DNA of 64,000 bases. It comes from Nocardia carnea (lineage in GTDB: Bacteria > Actinomycetota > Actinomycetes > Mycobacteriales > Mycobacteriaceae). Location of the stretch: assembly GCF_029868855.1 (NCBI RefSeq), contig NZ_JARWOV010000194.1, positions 97,462 through 161,461 of the forward strand, read 5' to 3'. The number at the start of each line of letters is the position of its first letter. Positions within the stretch are counted from its first letter, which is position 1. The notes under the pieces were generated by a model, which had not been told where the DNA came from, ran no database searches, and worked only from the letters and a program-made list of their open reading frames with translations. Shown piece by piece: positions 1 through 9,704 of the stretch. Made by a program: the position numbers and the translations under genes.

Positions 1-992
1 TCGGCGGACAGCTGTTCACCGGCACCGACACTCTGGCCCTGCGCACCGCCGACGGTGCGGTGACCGGTGCCCGAGTGCGCTTACCCGACGGCACCGAAAT
101 CGAGGTATCCAGTACTGCGGTAGTCCTGGCCACCGGCGGTTTCCAGGCCGACAGTGCGCTCGTCGCCGAGCACATCCATCCCCGCGCCACCGAGATGCAG
201 GTGCGCTCCAACCCGGTGAGCGCGGGGGCCGGGCTGCGCCTGGCCGAAAGCGTGGGCGCCGCGACCGGGACCTCGCGCTCCGGCTTCTACGGGCATCTGG
301 TGCCGACGCAGGTTTCGTTCCGTGACCCTGCCGACTTCGTGGCCCTGTCGCTGTACTACAGCGAGCACGCGCTGCTGTTCAACCTCGACAACCGCCGATT
401 CACCGATGAAACCCAGGGTGATCACCTCACCGCCATGTATCTGCTCGACCAGCCGGAATCCCGCGGATTGCTGGTAGCCGACGAACGGGTGTACCGGGAA
501 TGGGTTCTCGGCAGCTATGTCGAGGGAGCGGTCGCGGTGGACAAGTTCGAGCTCACCCAGCGCCGCGGGGGCCGCTGCGGTGTCGCGGAAACCCTCGAGG
601 ACTTCGCCTATCTGCCGCCGGAGTGGGGTTACGACGGGGCGGCCGTCGCCGAGCAGATCCGGCAGGTCGATGCCGCCGGTGCCGCGGTCCGGCCCACCAG
701 GACGCACGATTCCCAGCTGCTGGACACCGGCCCGTACTACCTCATCGAAACCTGCCCGGCGCTGACCTTCCCGTTCCACGGCATCCGCATCGACGCCACC
801 GCACGGGTCCTGTCCGCGGCCGGCGGCACGATTCCCGGGCTTTTCGCAGCGGGGTCCGATACCGGCGGTCTCTACGACCATGCCTATGCCGGCGGGATCG
901 CCCCCGCACTCGTCTTCGGCTTGGCCGCCGCCGATGCCGCGACCGAGCCCCGGACGGTCGCTTCGAGCACGCCGACAGCGAACCTGCGGTAG
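1..992 (+). CDS. FAD-dependent dehydrogenase, C-terminal part (5' end outside window)
   Basis: The frame is open from base 3 with no start, so the gene begins before the window. The visible protein has the strand before a dinucleotide-type FAD fold (VVLATGGFQ) and ends with the FAD-closing segment GLFAAGSDTGGLYDHAYAGG. This is the layout of the fumarate reductase/flavocytochrome c flavoprotein superfamily, which includes tricarballylate dehydrogenase and 3-ketosteroid dehydrogenase. Such enzymes oxidise or reduce a C-C bond next to a carbonyl or carboxyl with bound FAD. The substrate cannot be told from this part. A TcuA-like dehydrogenase is the closest resemblance I see, but this is inference. 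Confidence 0.8.
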   Translation, partial: GGQLFTGTDTLALRTADGAVTGARVRLPDGTEIEVSSTAVVLATGGFQADSALVAEHIHPRATEMQVRSNPVSAGAGLRLAESVGAATGTSRSGFYGHLVPTQVSFRDPADFVALSLYYSEHALLFNLDNRRFTDETQGDHLTAMYLLDQPESRGLLVADERVYREWVLGSYVEGAVAVDKFELTQRRGGRCGVAETLEDFAYLPPEWGYDGAAVAEQIRQVDAAGAAVRPTRTHDSQLLDTGPYYLIETCPALTFPFHGIRIDATARVLSAAGGTIPGLFAAGSDTGGLYDHAYAGGIAPALVFGLAAADAATEPRTVASSTPTANLR

Positions 993-1166
993 GCGCTCGC
1001 TGCGCTGGGCCGCCGGTGCGGGGCGGTCCAGCGCAAGCAGTTGGTGTCACCTGCGGCGGCGACCGTGTGCCGCCGCGGCCCTCCGGGGCAAGCCCCACCC
1101 GCCGACCGCCGCGCGGAAACCGGCTCGGTGGTCCGTACCCGGCCGTCGCAGCACTATCCTGCTCGG

Positions 1167-1616
1167 ATGACGGAATCTCCCCGGTCACCCGGCCGCACCG
1201 GTGATATCGATATCGCGGCCGAAATCGAGCGGGTCCACGATCTGCTGGCGGCCTGGCTGGGTTCGGCCGCGTCGCCACGGGTGCTGGACGCCTTCGCCGC
1301 CGCCCACGACGAGGATTTCTCGATGGTGACGACCGCGGGCACGGTGATCCGCAAACGTGAACTGCTGTCCGGGTTGCACCGCGCGCGCAACGGCCGGCCC
1401 GGTCTGGTGATCGAAATATCCGAAGTCGAAACTTTATGTGCCACCGGGGATACCGCCGTGGTCCGCTTCGTCGAGTGCCAGCGCGGCAATGGCGAGCCGG
1501 AGTACCGGCGTACGACCGCGGTTCTCCGAGTGAATCCGGGGCGTTCCTTTCACTGGCTGGCCCTGCAGGAGACAGCGGTAGCCGAGACGGACGGGATCAC
1601 TGGTAATAACGAGTAG
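1167..1616 (+). CDS. SnoaL/DUF4440-like small protein
   Basis: A 149-residue protein of the cone-shaped NTF2-like type. It has an N-terminal helix (IAAEIERVHDLLAAWL) followed by strands, including DEDFSMVTTAGTVI, TAVVRFVECQ and TAVLRV, as in DUF4440/SnoaL proteins that bind small molecules or act as ketosteroid-isomerase-like enzymes. The ATG at 1167 is chosen because the frame upstream reads low-similarity, Pro/Arg-rich sequence. No catalytic residues can be assigned. It is followed 39 bases later by an AHSA1-family gene on the same strand, so the two may be co-transcribed. Confidence 0.6.
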   Translation: MTESPRSPGRTGDIDIAAEIERVHDLLAAWLGSAASPRVLDAFAAAHDEDFSMVTTAGTVIRKRELLSGLHRARNGRPGLVIEISEVETLCATGDTAVVRFVECQRGNGEPEYRRTTAVLRVNPGRSFHWLALQETAVAETDGITGNNE

Positions 1617-1655
1617 GAACACCCATCGGAAACCCTCGAGTCCTGGAGCAACTGA

Positions 1656-2111
1656 ATGAGTGATTCCCTCGCCCTGGAAACAACCCGGGTCATCGGCGCA
1701 CCGATAGCGCGGGTATGGGACGCGTGGCACGATCCCCGGAAGATGGCGAAATGGTGGGGTCCAAGCGATTTTCACAGCACTGTGAATGAATTGGATGTGC
1801 GCGCCGGTGGACGATTCGATGTGGTCATGCACGGGCCCGATGGAACCGACTACCCGAATATCTATCTCTTCGATCGCGTCGTGCCGCCCACACAACTCGT
1901 GTACACCAATATCGGTTCGAAACAATTCGGTCTGGCCGCTTTTCAATCCATCGTCGACCTCGAGGCACTCGGCGACCGGACACGAGTCACCCTGCGGTCG
2001 TTCTTTTCCTCCGCGGAAGACAAACGCAAGCATGTCGAGGACTTCCATGCGATCGAAGGCGCCCGGCAGCTTCTGCAGCGCCTGGAAGAACAAGCCGTAG
2101 CCACAGACTGA
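1656..2111 (+). CDS. SRPBCC / AHSA1 (START-like) domain protein
   Basis: A 151-residue protein carrying the AHSA1/SRPBCC signature: an opening strand (LETTRVIGAPIARVWDAW), the KMAKWWGPSDF segment, a glycine-rich turn (VRAGGRFDVVMHGPDG), then LEALGDRTRVTLRSFF and a final helix (QLLQRLEEQA). These proteins form a deep hydrophobic pocket. In actinobacteria they are often called polyketide cyclase or Hsp90-activator-like without proven function. The length is normal for a single domain. It probably forms a unit with the SnoaL-like gene just upstream. Confidence 0.8.
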   Translation: MSDSLALETTRVIGAPIARVWDAWHDPRKMAKWWGPSDFHSTVNELDVRAGGRFDVVMHGPDGTDYPNIYLFDRVVPPTQLVYTNIGSKQFGLAAFQSIVDLEALGDRTRVTLRSFFSSAEDKRKHVEDFHAIEGARQLLQRLEEQAVATD

Positions 2112-2196
2112 CCGCCTCTCGCGGACTCACGAAGGATACGTCCGCCGACGCAGGCCGCCCCGGACCGGCGTGGTCCAGGGCGCGTGCACGTGGGCC

Positions 2197-3450
2197 TCAG
2201 TCGATGGGGTCGCGGGCGATCGGGCAGGTCATACAGTGACCACCTCCGCGGCCGCGGCCGAGTTCGGCGCCCACGATCGTGATGACCTCGACCCCCGCGC
2301 GGCGTAGTGCGGCATTGGTCTGGGTGTTGCGGTCGTAGGTGAACACCACCCCGGGGGCGAGCGCGACCGCGTTGTTACCCGAATCCCACTGTTGACGTTC
2401 GGAGGCGTAGATATCGCCGGCGGTTTCGACGACCCGCAGCGCCGGGAACCCGAGCGCCCGGGCGACCACATCCACGAACGGCGTCCCTTGTTCGTCGGTG
2501 ACTTCCACGCCCGGCGCCTTGTCGGCCGGCCGGAGAGTGAACGGGTGGATACCGTCGACGATTCCGGGATGGACGGTGACGAGGTCGCGGTCGGCGAAGG
2601 TGAACACCGTATCCAGGTGCATCGCGGCCCGCAGCTTGGGCATACCGGCCACGACTACGGTGTCGGCGGCCTGGGCCTCGAACAATGCCTTCGCGAACTG
2701 AGTGATCGCCTGACGGGAGGTCCGTTCGCTCATTCCCACCAGCACCGCGCCGTTACCGACGGGCATCACATCGCCACCTTCGAGAGTGGCTTGCCCCCAG
2801 TCGTTTTCGGGATCACCCCACCACACGGTGGAATCGGAGTAGCCGGGATGGAACCGGTAGATCGCTTTCATCAACAGCGTTTCGTCGTGGCGGGCCGGCC
2901 AGTACAGCGGATTGAGGGTCAGGCCACCGTAGACCCAGCAGGTGGTGTCCCGGGTGTAGAGGGTATTGGGCAGGGGCGGCATCAGATATTCGGGGGTGCC
3001 GAGCGATTCGCGGACCAGCGCGAGGTAGGGGCTGCGATAGTCGGCAGGCAGGTCCCTGGTCGACAGACCGCCGATGAGGAATCGGGACAACTCGCGCGGT
3101 GTCAGGGAATCGAGATAGTCCCGAGTGGCGTCGAGCAGCCCCAGCCCGACCCGGTTCGCGATGATCTTGCGGTCCAGCAGCCAGGTGCGGGCCTCGGGAA
3201 CGGCCATGGTTTCGGCCAGCAGATCGTGTAGTTCGACCACCTCTACCCCACGGTTGGTCAGTTTGTTGACGAAATCGAGGTGATCGCGCTGGGCGGCCTC
3301 GATCCACATCACATCGTCGAACAGCAGTTCGTCGGAATTGGTGGGGGTCAGCCGTTCGTGTGCCAGACCGGGTGAGCAGACGAGCACTTTGCGTAACTGC
3401 CCGACCTCCGAATGGACGCCGTGCCGGATGCGGGGAGCGTTCACGGTCAT
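2197..3450 (-). CDS. arcA: Arginine deiminase
   Basis: A 417-residue enzyme hydrolysing L-arginine to citrulline and ammonia in the cytoplasm. Family marks are the N-terminal [41 protein letters not shown] for guanidinium binding, [12 protein letters not shown] with the catalytic His, and the C-terminal [13 protein letters not shown] with the catalytic Cys. The ATG at 3450 follows a GAAGG ribosome site and gives the usual family length. An upstream in-frame extension adds non-homologous residues. It lies 50 bases downstream of the arginine/ornithine antiporter gene on the same strand. The carbamoyltransferase and carbamate kinase genes that complete the ATP-yielding pathway are not in this window. 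Confidence 0.95.
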   Translation of the reverse strand: MTVNAPRIRHGVHSEVGQLRKVLVCSPGLAHERLTPTNSDELLFDDVMWIEAAQRDHLDFVNKLTNRGVEVVELHDLLAETMAVPEARTWLLDRKIIANRVGLGLLDATRDYLDSLTPRELSRFLIGGLSTRDLPADYRSPYLALVRESLGTPEYLMPPLPNTLYTRDTTCWVYGGLTLNPLYWPARHDETLLMKAIYRFHPGYSDSTVWWGDPENDWGQATLEGGDVMPVGNGAVLVGMSERTSRQAITQFAKALFEAQAADTVVVAGMPKLRAAMHLDTVFTFADRDLVTVHPGIVDGIHPFTLRPADKAPGVEVTDEQGTPFVDVVARALGFPALRVVETAGDIYASERQQWDSGNNAVALAPGVVFTYDRNTQTNAALRRAGVEVITIVGAELGRGRGGGHCMTCPIARDPID

Positions 3451-3500
3451 TGCGCTACCTTCCGTCTCTGAACCGGGGTTCCGGGGCGAGTGGGACGCGG

Positions 3501-4946
3501 TCACAAGGTCACCCAGCCCGCCGCGAGGGCGACGATGCCGATCGCCGCTCCCACGGTCACCAGCCCGAACAGCGCGGCCTCGGGGGGCGCAAAGACCCGG
3601 CGGCCCTGTTCGCGGCGGGCGAGGACGAACAGTACGGTCGCGGGCGCGTAGAAGATCAGCGAGACGAGCACGAACTTCGGGCCCGCCGCGTACAACAGGA
3701 ATGCGGTGTAGAGAGTGGCCAGGATCGCGATCGTGAGATCACCGCGCCAGGTCGCGGGCCGGGCATCGGCATAGGTTTCGCGGGTCAGGCAGAGTTTCAC
3801 CGCGTAGAGCGCGGCGAGCAGGAACGGGATCAGCGTGAGGGAGGCGGTCAGATCGAGTGCGAAATCGAAGGCGTCCTGCGAGAACATGGTGATGATCAGG
3901 ACCAGCTGCGACAGCGAGGTACTCAGCAGCAACGCGTTGATCGGGACATCGCTGTCGGTGGAGCGCGCCAGGAACGCCGGCATATCGGCATCCCCGGCCG
4001 CCACGAACAGCACTTCCGCGGCCATCAGCGCCCAGGCCAGATAGGCGCCGAGCACCGACACGATCAACCCCGCGCTGACGAATGCGGTACCCCAGGAACC
4101 GACCGCCGTGTCCAGCACCCCCGCCATCGACGGCTGGCGCAGTTCGGCGATCTGCGCGCTGGGCATGATGCCGTAGGACACCACGGTCACCGAGGCGAAG
4201 ATCGCGAGCACACCGAGAAATCCGAGGATCGTGGCCCGTCCGACGTCCTCGCGGCGCCGGGCGTGCCGGGAGTACACGCTCGCACCCTCGACCCCGAGGA
4301 ATACGAATACCGTCACCAGCATGGTGTCGCTCACCTGCTCGAACAGTGAACCCGCGTAGTCCGCGCCGCGGAAATTGTCCGCGAAAACCGCCGGATCCAG
4401 CAGGAAAACGGCGAGCAGTACGAACACCAGGATCGGGACGAGTTTGGCGACGGTGACGATCCGGTTTATGGCGGCGGCCTCTTTCGTGCCACGCCGGATC
4501 AGGAAGAAGAAACCCCATAGACCGAACGAGGAAAGGATGACCGCGATCAGCGTGTCCCCTTTGCCGAGCGCTGGAATCCATTCGCCCAGCGTGCTCATGA
4601 TCAGCACCCAGTAGGTGACGTTTCCGACGCAGGCGCTGGCCCAGTAGCCGGCGGCCGAGAAGAATCCGGTGAATTCGCCGAACCCGGCCTTGGCATAGGC
4701 GTAGACACCGGCATCCAGGCCGGGCTTGCGGACGGCGAGCCGCTGGAACACCAGCGCCAGCATGAGCATGCCGGTACCGGCGATCGTCCAGGCGATGAGT
4801 GCACCACCGACACCGGTTTCCTGCGCGAACCGCCGCGGCAACGAGAACACGCCGGCGCCCACCATCGACCCGACGACCATCGCCGTGAGAGTGAGAACCG
4901 TAACCTTCGCCGCTCGTACCGGCGCTTGTTGCTGGGCCATCCACAC
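3501..4946 (-). CDS. arcD: Basic amino acid antiporter (arginine/ornithine type)
   Basis: A 481-residue polytopic membrane protein of the APC superfamily with about 12 hydrophobic helices. The first helix carries the family substrate-binding motif ([15 protein letters not shown]), followed by [14 protein letters not shown]. Pairing with arginine deiminase in one operon supports arginine import in exchange for ornithine or citrulline. The specificity is inferred from that context rather than from residues. Start choice is between codon 1 (MWM) and the third codon (MAQQQ), a difference of only two residues. A 254-base gap separates it from the upstream MFS gene, so the operon promoter probably lies there. 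Confidence 0.85.
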   Translation of the reverse strand: MWMAQQQAPVRAAKVTVLTLTAMVVGSMVGAGVFSLPRRFAQETGVGGALIAWTIAGTGMLMLALVFQRLAVRKPGLDAGVYAYAKAGFGEFTGFFSAAGYWASACVGNVTYWVLIMSTLGEWIPALGKGDTLIAVILSSFGLWGFFFLIRRGTKEAAAINRIVTVAKLVPILVFVLLAVFLLDPAVFADNFRGADYAGSLFEQVSDTMLVTVFVFLGVEGASVYSRHARRREDVGRATILGFLGVLAIFASVTVVSYGIMPSAQIAELRQPSMAGVLDTAVGSWGTAFVSAGLIVSVLGAYLAWALMAAEVLFVAAGDADMPAFLARSTDSDVPINALLLSTSLSQLVLIITMFSQDAFDFALDLTASLTLIPFLLAALYAVKLCLTRETYADARPATWRGDLTIAILATLYTAFLLYAAGPKFVLVSLIFYAPATVLFVLARREQGRRVFAPPEAALFGLVTVGAAIGIVALAAGWVTL

Positions 4947-5200
4947 GACCTCTCCGCTTACCCGTTACCGAGTGACACCGCAGATCATTCGCCGACGCTC
5001 ATGACCGATGATGCCGTACAGGTATGGATTCGCGGGCCAACCGGAGCGGTTGTGCGGGCGTGCCGTACGAACGGACACGATGACCGGCCGGGCATCACAT
5101 ATGCCGGCCTTCCCTGATTGCCGCAGCCGCGACGGCACAGGGGACGACGAGCACCGACCGAACCGCCCACCGGTCCCGGGACTGGTCGACCGGTCCGCCG

Positions 5201-6418
5201 TCAGGCGCGCCGCGCCGCCCACACTGTGACGGTGAAGAGCAGAACACCCAGGAGAGCGAGTCCTGCCCCGACCACTGCGGGCGCCGTATAGCCGTAGCCC
5301 GCGGCGATCACCAGCCCGCCGAGCCAGGCACCGGCCGCGTTCGCGATGTTCAGGGCGGCGTGGTTGAGCGCCGCAGCCAGAGTCTGCGCGTCGGCGGCCA
5401 CATCCATGAGCCGGGTCTGCAGACCGGGCGCGAGAGCGGCCCCCGCCGCCCCGACCAGCAGGGCACCGATCCCGGCGGTGACCGGATGGTGCGCAGCCGC
5501 CACGAACACCGTCAAGATCACCATCATCGCGCCCATGGCCAGGAAGATCGACCGATCCACCCCGCGATCGGCGAGGACACCACCGACGATATTGCCCAGC
5601 ACCATGCCCACCCCGAACAGCATCAGCACCAACGGCACCAGGCCCGTGCTCATCCCGGCCACATCGGTGAGCGTCGTGCTCACATACGTGTAGACCGCGA
5701 ACATGCCACCGAACCCGATGGCGCCCACCGCGAGGGTGAGCAGCACCTGCGGGCGGCGCAGTGCCCCCAATTCGGTGAGCGGGTTGGTGATGGCGATCCC
5801 CGTCAACGCCGGTACATAGCGCAACAGGGCCGCGACAGTGGCCGCTCCGATCGCCCCGACCAGGACGAAGGCACTGCGCCAGCCGAGATGTTGCCCCAGC
5901 CAGGTCGCGGCCGGGACCCCGACGACATTCGCGGTGCTCAGCCCGAGCATCACCGCCGCGACCGCCTTGGCCCGCTGCCCCGCCGGCGCCAGCGTGGCCG
6001 CGGCCAGCGACGCGACGCCGAAGTACGCGCCGTGCGGCAGACCGGCCACGAAACGCGCCGCGACGAGGGTCGCGAAATTCGGCGCGAAAGCCGAGGCCAG
6101 ATTGCCGACCGTGAACGCCACCATGAGGACGATCAGGAGACGTTTGCGCGCCACCGACGCGCAGGCCGCCGCGATCACCGGCGCCCCGACCACCACCCCG
6201 AGCGCATAGGCCGAGACGGCGTGCCCGGCGGTGGGCTCGGACACGGTGAACGCGTCCGCGATATCGGGCAGCAGCCCCATCGTCACGAATTCGGTGGTAC
6301 CGATCCCGAATCCGCCCAGCGCCAGCGCCAGCATCGCCGGGATATGCCAGCTGGTGCGAGCCGTGGGTCCCGGGGTCGTGGCTGTGCCGGTAGCGGTAGA
6401 AGTCACGCTTCGGTGCAA
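5201..6418 (-). CDS. MFS transporter, DHA1 (drug/sugar exporter) type
   Basis: About 405 residues with 12 predicted membrane helices. The first helix reads ALGGFGIGTTEFVTMGLLP, typical of the AraJ/Cmx/YdhP branch of DHA1 exporters. It is followed by ALGVVVGAPVI and VARFVAGLPHGAYFGVAS, which matches the motif region of this group. Members export chloramphenicol, arabinose or other small molecules, and the substrate here is unknown. The longest frame opens with a TTG. A GTG four codons later (6406) is equally plausible, and neither has a strong ribosome site. It is transcribed away from the esterase gene across a 187-base gap. Confidence 0.85.
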   Translation of the reverse strand: MHRSVTSTATGTATTPGPTARTSWHIPAMLALALGGFGIGTTEFVTMGLLPDIADAFTVSEPTAGHAVSAYALGVVVGAPVIAAACASVARKRLLIVLMVAFTVGNLASAFAPNFATLVAARFVAGLPHGAYFGVASLAAATLAPAGQRAKAVAAVMLGLSTANVVGVPAATWLGQHLGWRSAFVLVGAIGAATVAALLRYVPALTGIAITNPLTELGALRRPQVLLTLAVGAIGFGGMFAVYTYVSTTLTDVAGMSTGLVPLVLMLFGVGMVLGNIVGGVLADRGVDRSIFLAMGAMMVILTVFVAAAHHPVTAGIGALLVGAAGAALAPGLQTRLMDVAADAQTLAAALNHAALNIANAAGAWLGGLVIAAGYGYTAPAVVGAGLALLGVLLFTVTVWAARRA

Positions 6419-6605
6419 CAGGTGGTCCGCGGGCAGGTTTCCTCATCCGCGCTGTGAGTTCGCCCACCGACCTGGCATTCGGCCCGGCGGTCCGGACGAT
6501 ACGATCGCCGTGGCCAATGAAGTTCCGGCGCTCCCGTCGGCGAACAGCCGGGGGACTTCCGTACCACCCGAAGCTCGAGCGGCACGCCACAGATGAGGAC
6601 GGCGG

Positions 6606-7445
6606 ATGAACGACCCACAGGTCCGGGACCGGACCCTCGACGGACGCCGCGGCGCGGTCCAGATCCGGGAGTACCTGCCCCCGGACCCCGATCCGGCCGC
6701 AGAACCACTGCTGTGGATCCACGGTGGCGCGTTCGTCTCCGGCGGGCTCGATCAGCACGAGTCACATGCGGTGGCGTTGCGGGTGGCCGCGGCCGGCCGG
6801 CGGGTACGCACCGTGGACTATGCGCTGGTTCCGCGGTTCCGGATCTGGGGTCCGCCGGTACTGCGGCCGTCGGACAACCGCTACCCGGCGCCGTTGGACG
6901 ATGTTCTCACCGCCGCCACCGACCTCATGGCGGAGGGGCAGCGGATCGTGATCGGCGGCGCCAGCGCGGGGGCCTGCCTCGCTGCCTCTGCCGCGCTGCG
7001 CCTGCGGGACCGGTCCGCGGAGGTGCCGGTCGGCATGATCCTCGCCTACGCGACCCTGCACGCCGAACTGCCGCCGCTGCCCGATTCCGTCCGGGCCCGG
7101 GTGCGGGGGCGGCGCCGGATCGCCACCTACACGCCGCAGATGATCCGCCGGATGAACACCAACTATGTGGGGTCGCCGGAACTGCTCACGGATCCGGAGG
7201 TCTTCCCGGGCGGCGGTAAACTCGCCGGGCTGCCGCCGGTACTGCTGCTCGATGCCGCCTACGACACCCTGAGCGCGTCGAGTACCGCCTTCGCCGGTGA
7301 ACTCACCGAGGCCGGGGTGCCGGCCGAACACCGCGTCGTCGCCGGTACCCGGCACGGTTTCCTCGACCGACCCGATTCGCCCGGTTTCCGGGCCGGGATC
7401 GACTCGCTGCTCGACTGGCTCGACCGGACGGCGCGCAACGGCTAG
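6606..7445 (+). CDS. Alpha/beta hydrolase (HSL-type esterase/lipase)
   Basis: A 279-residue cytoplasmic hydrolase of the hormone-sensitive-lipase family. It shows the oxyanion-hole motif HGGAF (in WIHGGAFVSGG), the nucleophile elbow GGASAGACLAAS containing the catalytic Ser, a late Asp (LLLDAAYDTLSAS) and the catalytic His (GTRHGFLDRP). Such enzymes hydrolyse short-chain esters. The natural substrate is not evident. The start has a GAGGACGG-like ribosome site a few bases upstream. The neighbours on both sides run the opposite way, so it is probably monocistronic. Confidence 0.9.
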   Translation: MNDPQVRDRTLDGRRGAVQIREYLPPDPDPAAEPLLWIHGGAFVSGGLDQHESHAVALRVAAAGRRVRTVDYALVPRFRIWGPPVLRPSDNRYPAPLDDVLTAATDLMAEGQRIVIGGASAGACLAASAALRLRDRSAEVPVGMILAYATLHAELPPLPDSVRARVRGRRRIATYTPQMIRRMNTNYVGSPELLTDPEVFPGGGKLAGLPPVLLLDAAYDTLSASSTAFAGELTEAGVPAEHRVVAGTRHGFLDRPDSPGFRAGIDSLLDWLDRTARNG

Positions 7446-7512
7446 GTGCGCACTACCGGGAACGCGGCGCCCGGCCCGGAGATACCGCGACTTCGCCCGG
7501 CGGAAACCGAAG

Positions 7513-8562
7513 TCAGCGTGCGGCGGCCGGTTGCCCTTCGGCCGGATGAACCCCGTATTGGTCGGTTTCCATCAGATGCGCGATATCCCGGCCGGCCGGG
7601 GTCATCGTCAGCGAGGACCGGGTTTCCAGCAGCCAGGCCCGGTAGCCGGGCTGGACGTTCTCTTCCGGTCCCTGGTGCAGGATGCCCTTCGGGGTCCAGG
7701 TGATCGTTCCGGGCGTATCGACGGAACCCCACGGCGAGGGGCCCATGCCGTAGCAGATGACCTCGTCGAAATCGGCGTTGTGATGTACCGGGGGCCGGGC
7801 GCTGTGCCGGCTGCCGACGCCGAACACGAAATCGCGGCCGGAGGTGCTGCTCATCAGCTGGGCGGGCGCCAATCCCCCCGCGGCGACACCGAGCCCCTGC
7901 ACATTCTCGATATTGAACCGAACCACCAGCGGAGCGCCGATGACATCGAGGCACGGGATCGGGTCGACATCGTAGAAGTAGGACGTGAACTTGTCGCCGG
8001 TGCGGACCACGATCTCGTACTCGTCGTCCACGGGGTCCCCCGGCCGGCCGTGCGGGACCGGGCGATCCAGGTGGAGGTCGGGATTGAAGGTCGCGGGTGC
8101 GCCCTCGGGGTCCAGGCGTAGCTCGCTGGTGGTGACCACGATGAATTCGTTGATCTCTTCGGCGATTTCGCCCCACCGGTAGGTGACGGCACGCGGGATG
8201 AGCACGAAATCGCCCGCGCGGACGTCGAGTGTGCCGACTTCGGTATCGAGCCGGCCGCGACCGGAGACGATGTAGTGCAGTTCGTCGGCCCAGACGTTGA
8301 CGTAGCCGAAGGTCATGGCGGCGGTGCGGCGGCTCAGTTCGAAACCGATACCCTCGCCCTCCAGGATCGCTACCGGAAGGGCTTTCGGTTCGGCGAACAC
8401 CTGGTCCGGTAGATCCCAGGTGTGGAAACGACGCGGTAGGTATTCGCCGCGGGCCCGCAGGAACCGAGGCCGGTACTGGGCCCGGACGATGGTGGTGTTC
8501 GGGCCTGCGAAACCGTTGCGGGAGAAGAGCTCGATATTGGGCGCCAGGACGTCGTCCGGCAT
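7513..8562 (-). CDS. Cupin protein, homogentisate 1,2-dioxygenase-like
   Basis: A 349-residue double-cupin protein. The second half of the first cupin has ADELHYIVSGRGRLDTEVG and VRAGDFVLIPRAVTYRW. The C-terminal half has RPPVHHNADFDEVICYG, which contains candidate metal-binding His and Glu, followed by TWTPKGILHQGPE. This layout resembles homogentisate 1,2-dioxygenase, which opens the ring of homogentisate in tyrosine and phenylalanine catabolism. The protein is shorter than bona fide HmgA (about 430 residues), and no maleylacetoacetate isomerase or fumarylacetoacetase gene is nearby. A related ring-cleaving or sugar-binding cupin is possible. The fold is well supported; the reaction is not. 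Confidence 0.65.
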   Translation of the reverse strand: MPDDVLAPNIELFSRNGFAGPNTTIVRAQYRPRFLRARGEYLPRRFHTWDLPDQVFAEPKALPVAILEGEGIGFELSRRTAAMTFGYVNVWADELHYIVSGRGRLDTEVGTLDVRAGDFVLIPRAVTYRWGEIAEEINEFIVVTTSELRLDPEGAPATFNPDLHLDRPVPHGRPGDPVDDEYEIVVRTGDKFTSYFYDVDPIPCLDVIGAPLVVRFNIENVQGLGVAAGGLAPAQLMSSTSGRDFVFGVGSRHSARPPVHHNADFDEVICYGMGPSPWGSVDTPGTITWTPKGILHQGPEENVQPGYRAWLLETRSSLTMTPAGRDIAHLMETDQYGVHPAEGQPAAAR

Positions 8563-8687
8563 GCAGCACCTCCGAAAATCGTTGTGCCACAGATCCTAGA
8601 CAACAGACACCGGGTCCGCGCACTTTTGCGAACTCACTATTCCGGAGTTAACTGGTACCGAAAGTACACTCGCCCTGGCATTTCCGG

Positions 8688-9539
8688 TCATTCCCGGAAC
8701 GGCGGTACCGGCAGATCCGCGCCGAAGATATCCGGGGTATCGCGCAGCACACTGCCGGGGAACTGCGCGGGCCGCTTCTCCAGAAACGACGAAACACCTT
8801 CTTGCGCATCGGCGCCGGCCCCACGGATGCGGATACCCCGCGATTCGACCCGGTGCGCGATCATCGGATGATCCGCGCCCAGCCCGCGCCACAGCATCTG
8901 CCGCGACAACCCCACCGACACCGGCGCCGAATGCTCGGTGAGCCGCCGAGCCAGCGCATCGGCCTCGTCCAGCAGGCTTTCCGGTGGATACACCCCGTAG
9001 AACAACCCCGCCTCGTACGCTTCGGACGCCTCCACGAGCCGGCCGGAGTACACCCAGTCCAGCGCCTTCTGCATCGACACCAGCCGCGGCAGGAACCAGC
9101 TGGAACAGGATTCGGGGACGATACCGCGCCGGTTGAAGACGAACCCGATCCGGGCGCCCTCCACCGCCAGCCGGAAATCGGCGGCGAGGGTCATGGTGAT
9201 ACCGACCCCCACGGCCGGACCGTTGATGGCGGCAATGATGGGTTTACGCGATTCGAACATGCGCAGCACGACCTCGCCACCGCCGTCGCGGAAGGATTCC
9301 GGTTCCCCGTCCTCGGGCGCGGCGAAGGTGTCCGCGCCGGCGGACAGGTCCGCGCCGGCACAGAAGGCCCGGCCGGCGCCGGTGACGACGACCGCGCGCA
9401 CCCGGTCGTCGCGATCGCAGGTGTCGAATGCCTCGATCAACTCCTCACCCATAGCGGTGGTGAAAGCATTGAGCTGAGCCGGGCGATCAAGGGTGATGGT
9501 GGCAACGGAACCGGAAACAGCGAGGCGAATATCGGACAT
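8688..9539 (-). CDS. Enoyl-CoA hydratase/isomerase (crotonase) family
   Basis: A 283-residue crotonase-fold enzyme. It shows the ATITLDRPAQLNAF start, the first oxyanion-hole segment GAGRAFCAGADLSAG, the second (NGPAVGVGITMTLAADFRLA) and the IGFVFNRRGIVPESCSSWFL region, which carries one candidate acidic residue. Members hydrate or isomerise enoyl-CoA thioesters in fatty-acid, amino-acid or sterol breakdown. The precise substrate is unclear. The ATG at 9539 (MSDIRLAVSG) is used because it gives the family N-terminus; upstream in-frame residues are unrelated. No thiolase or acyl-CoA dehydrogenase gene is adjacent. Confidence 0.88.
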   Translation of the reverse strand: MSDIRLAVSGSVATITLDRPAQLNAFTTAMGEELIEAFDTCDRDDRVRAVVVTGAGRAFCAGADLSAGADTFAAPEDGEPESFRDGGGEVVLRMFESRKPIIAAINGPAVGVGITMTLAADFRLAVEGARIGFVFNRRGIVPESCSSWFLPRLVSMQKALDWVYSGRLVEASEAYEAGLFYGVYPPESLLDEADALARRLTEHSAPVSVGLSRQMLWRGLGADHPMIAHRVESRGIRIRGAGADAQEGVSSFLEKRPAQFPGSVLRDTPDIFGADLPVPPFRE

Positions 9540-9663
9540 AGCCGACAGCATGCCACGTGTGTCCCGGACAGTCCGCCCGATCGGATCGCTTCCTACCTGG
9601 ATGCGCCCCGGGGGCACGGCCTGTCGACACCTTTCGCCGGATCGAACCTTCGCACAAAGCTCT

Positions 9664-9689
9664 GCCCGTCCCGGCGGGCCGGGACGGGC
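9664..9689 (-). terminator. Stem-loop, probable terminator of the secreted-protein gene
   Basis: A perfect 11-bp inverted repeat (GCCCGTCCCGG and its complement) around a 4-base loop, starting 16 bases beyond the stop of the minus-strand gene ending at 9705. It has no U-tract, as is usual for actinobacterial terminators. Confidence 0.55.
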
Positions 9690-9704
9690 GGAGTGTCGTT
9701 CGGA

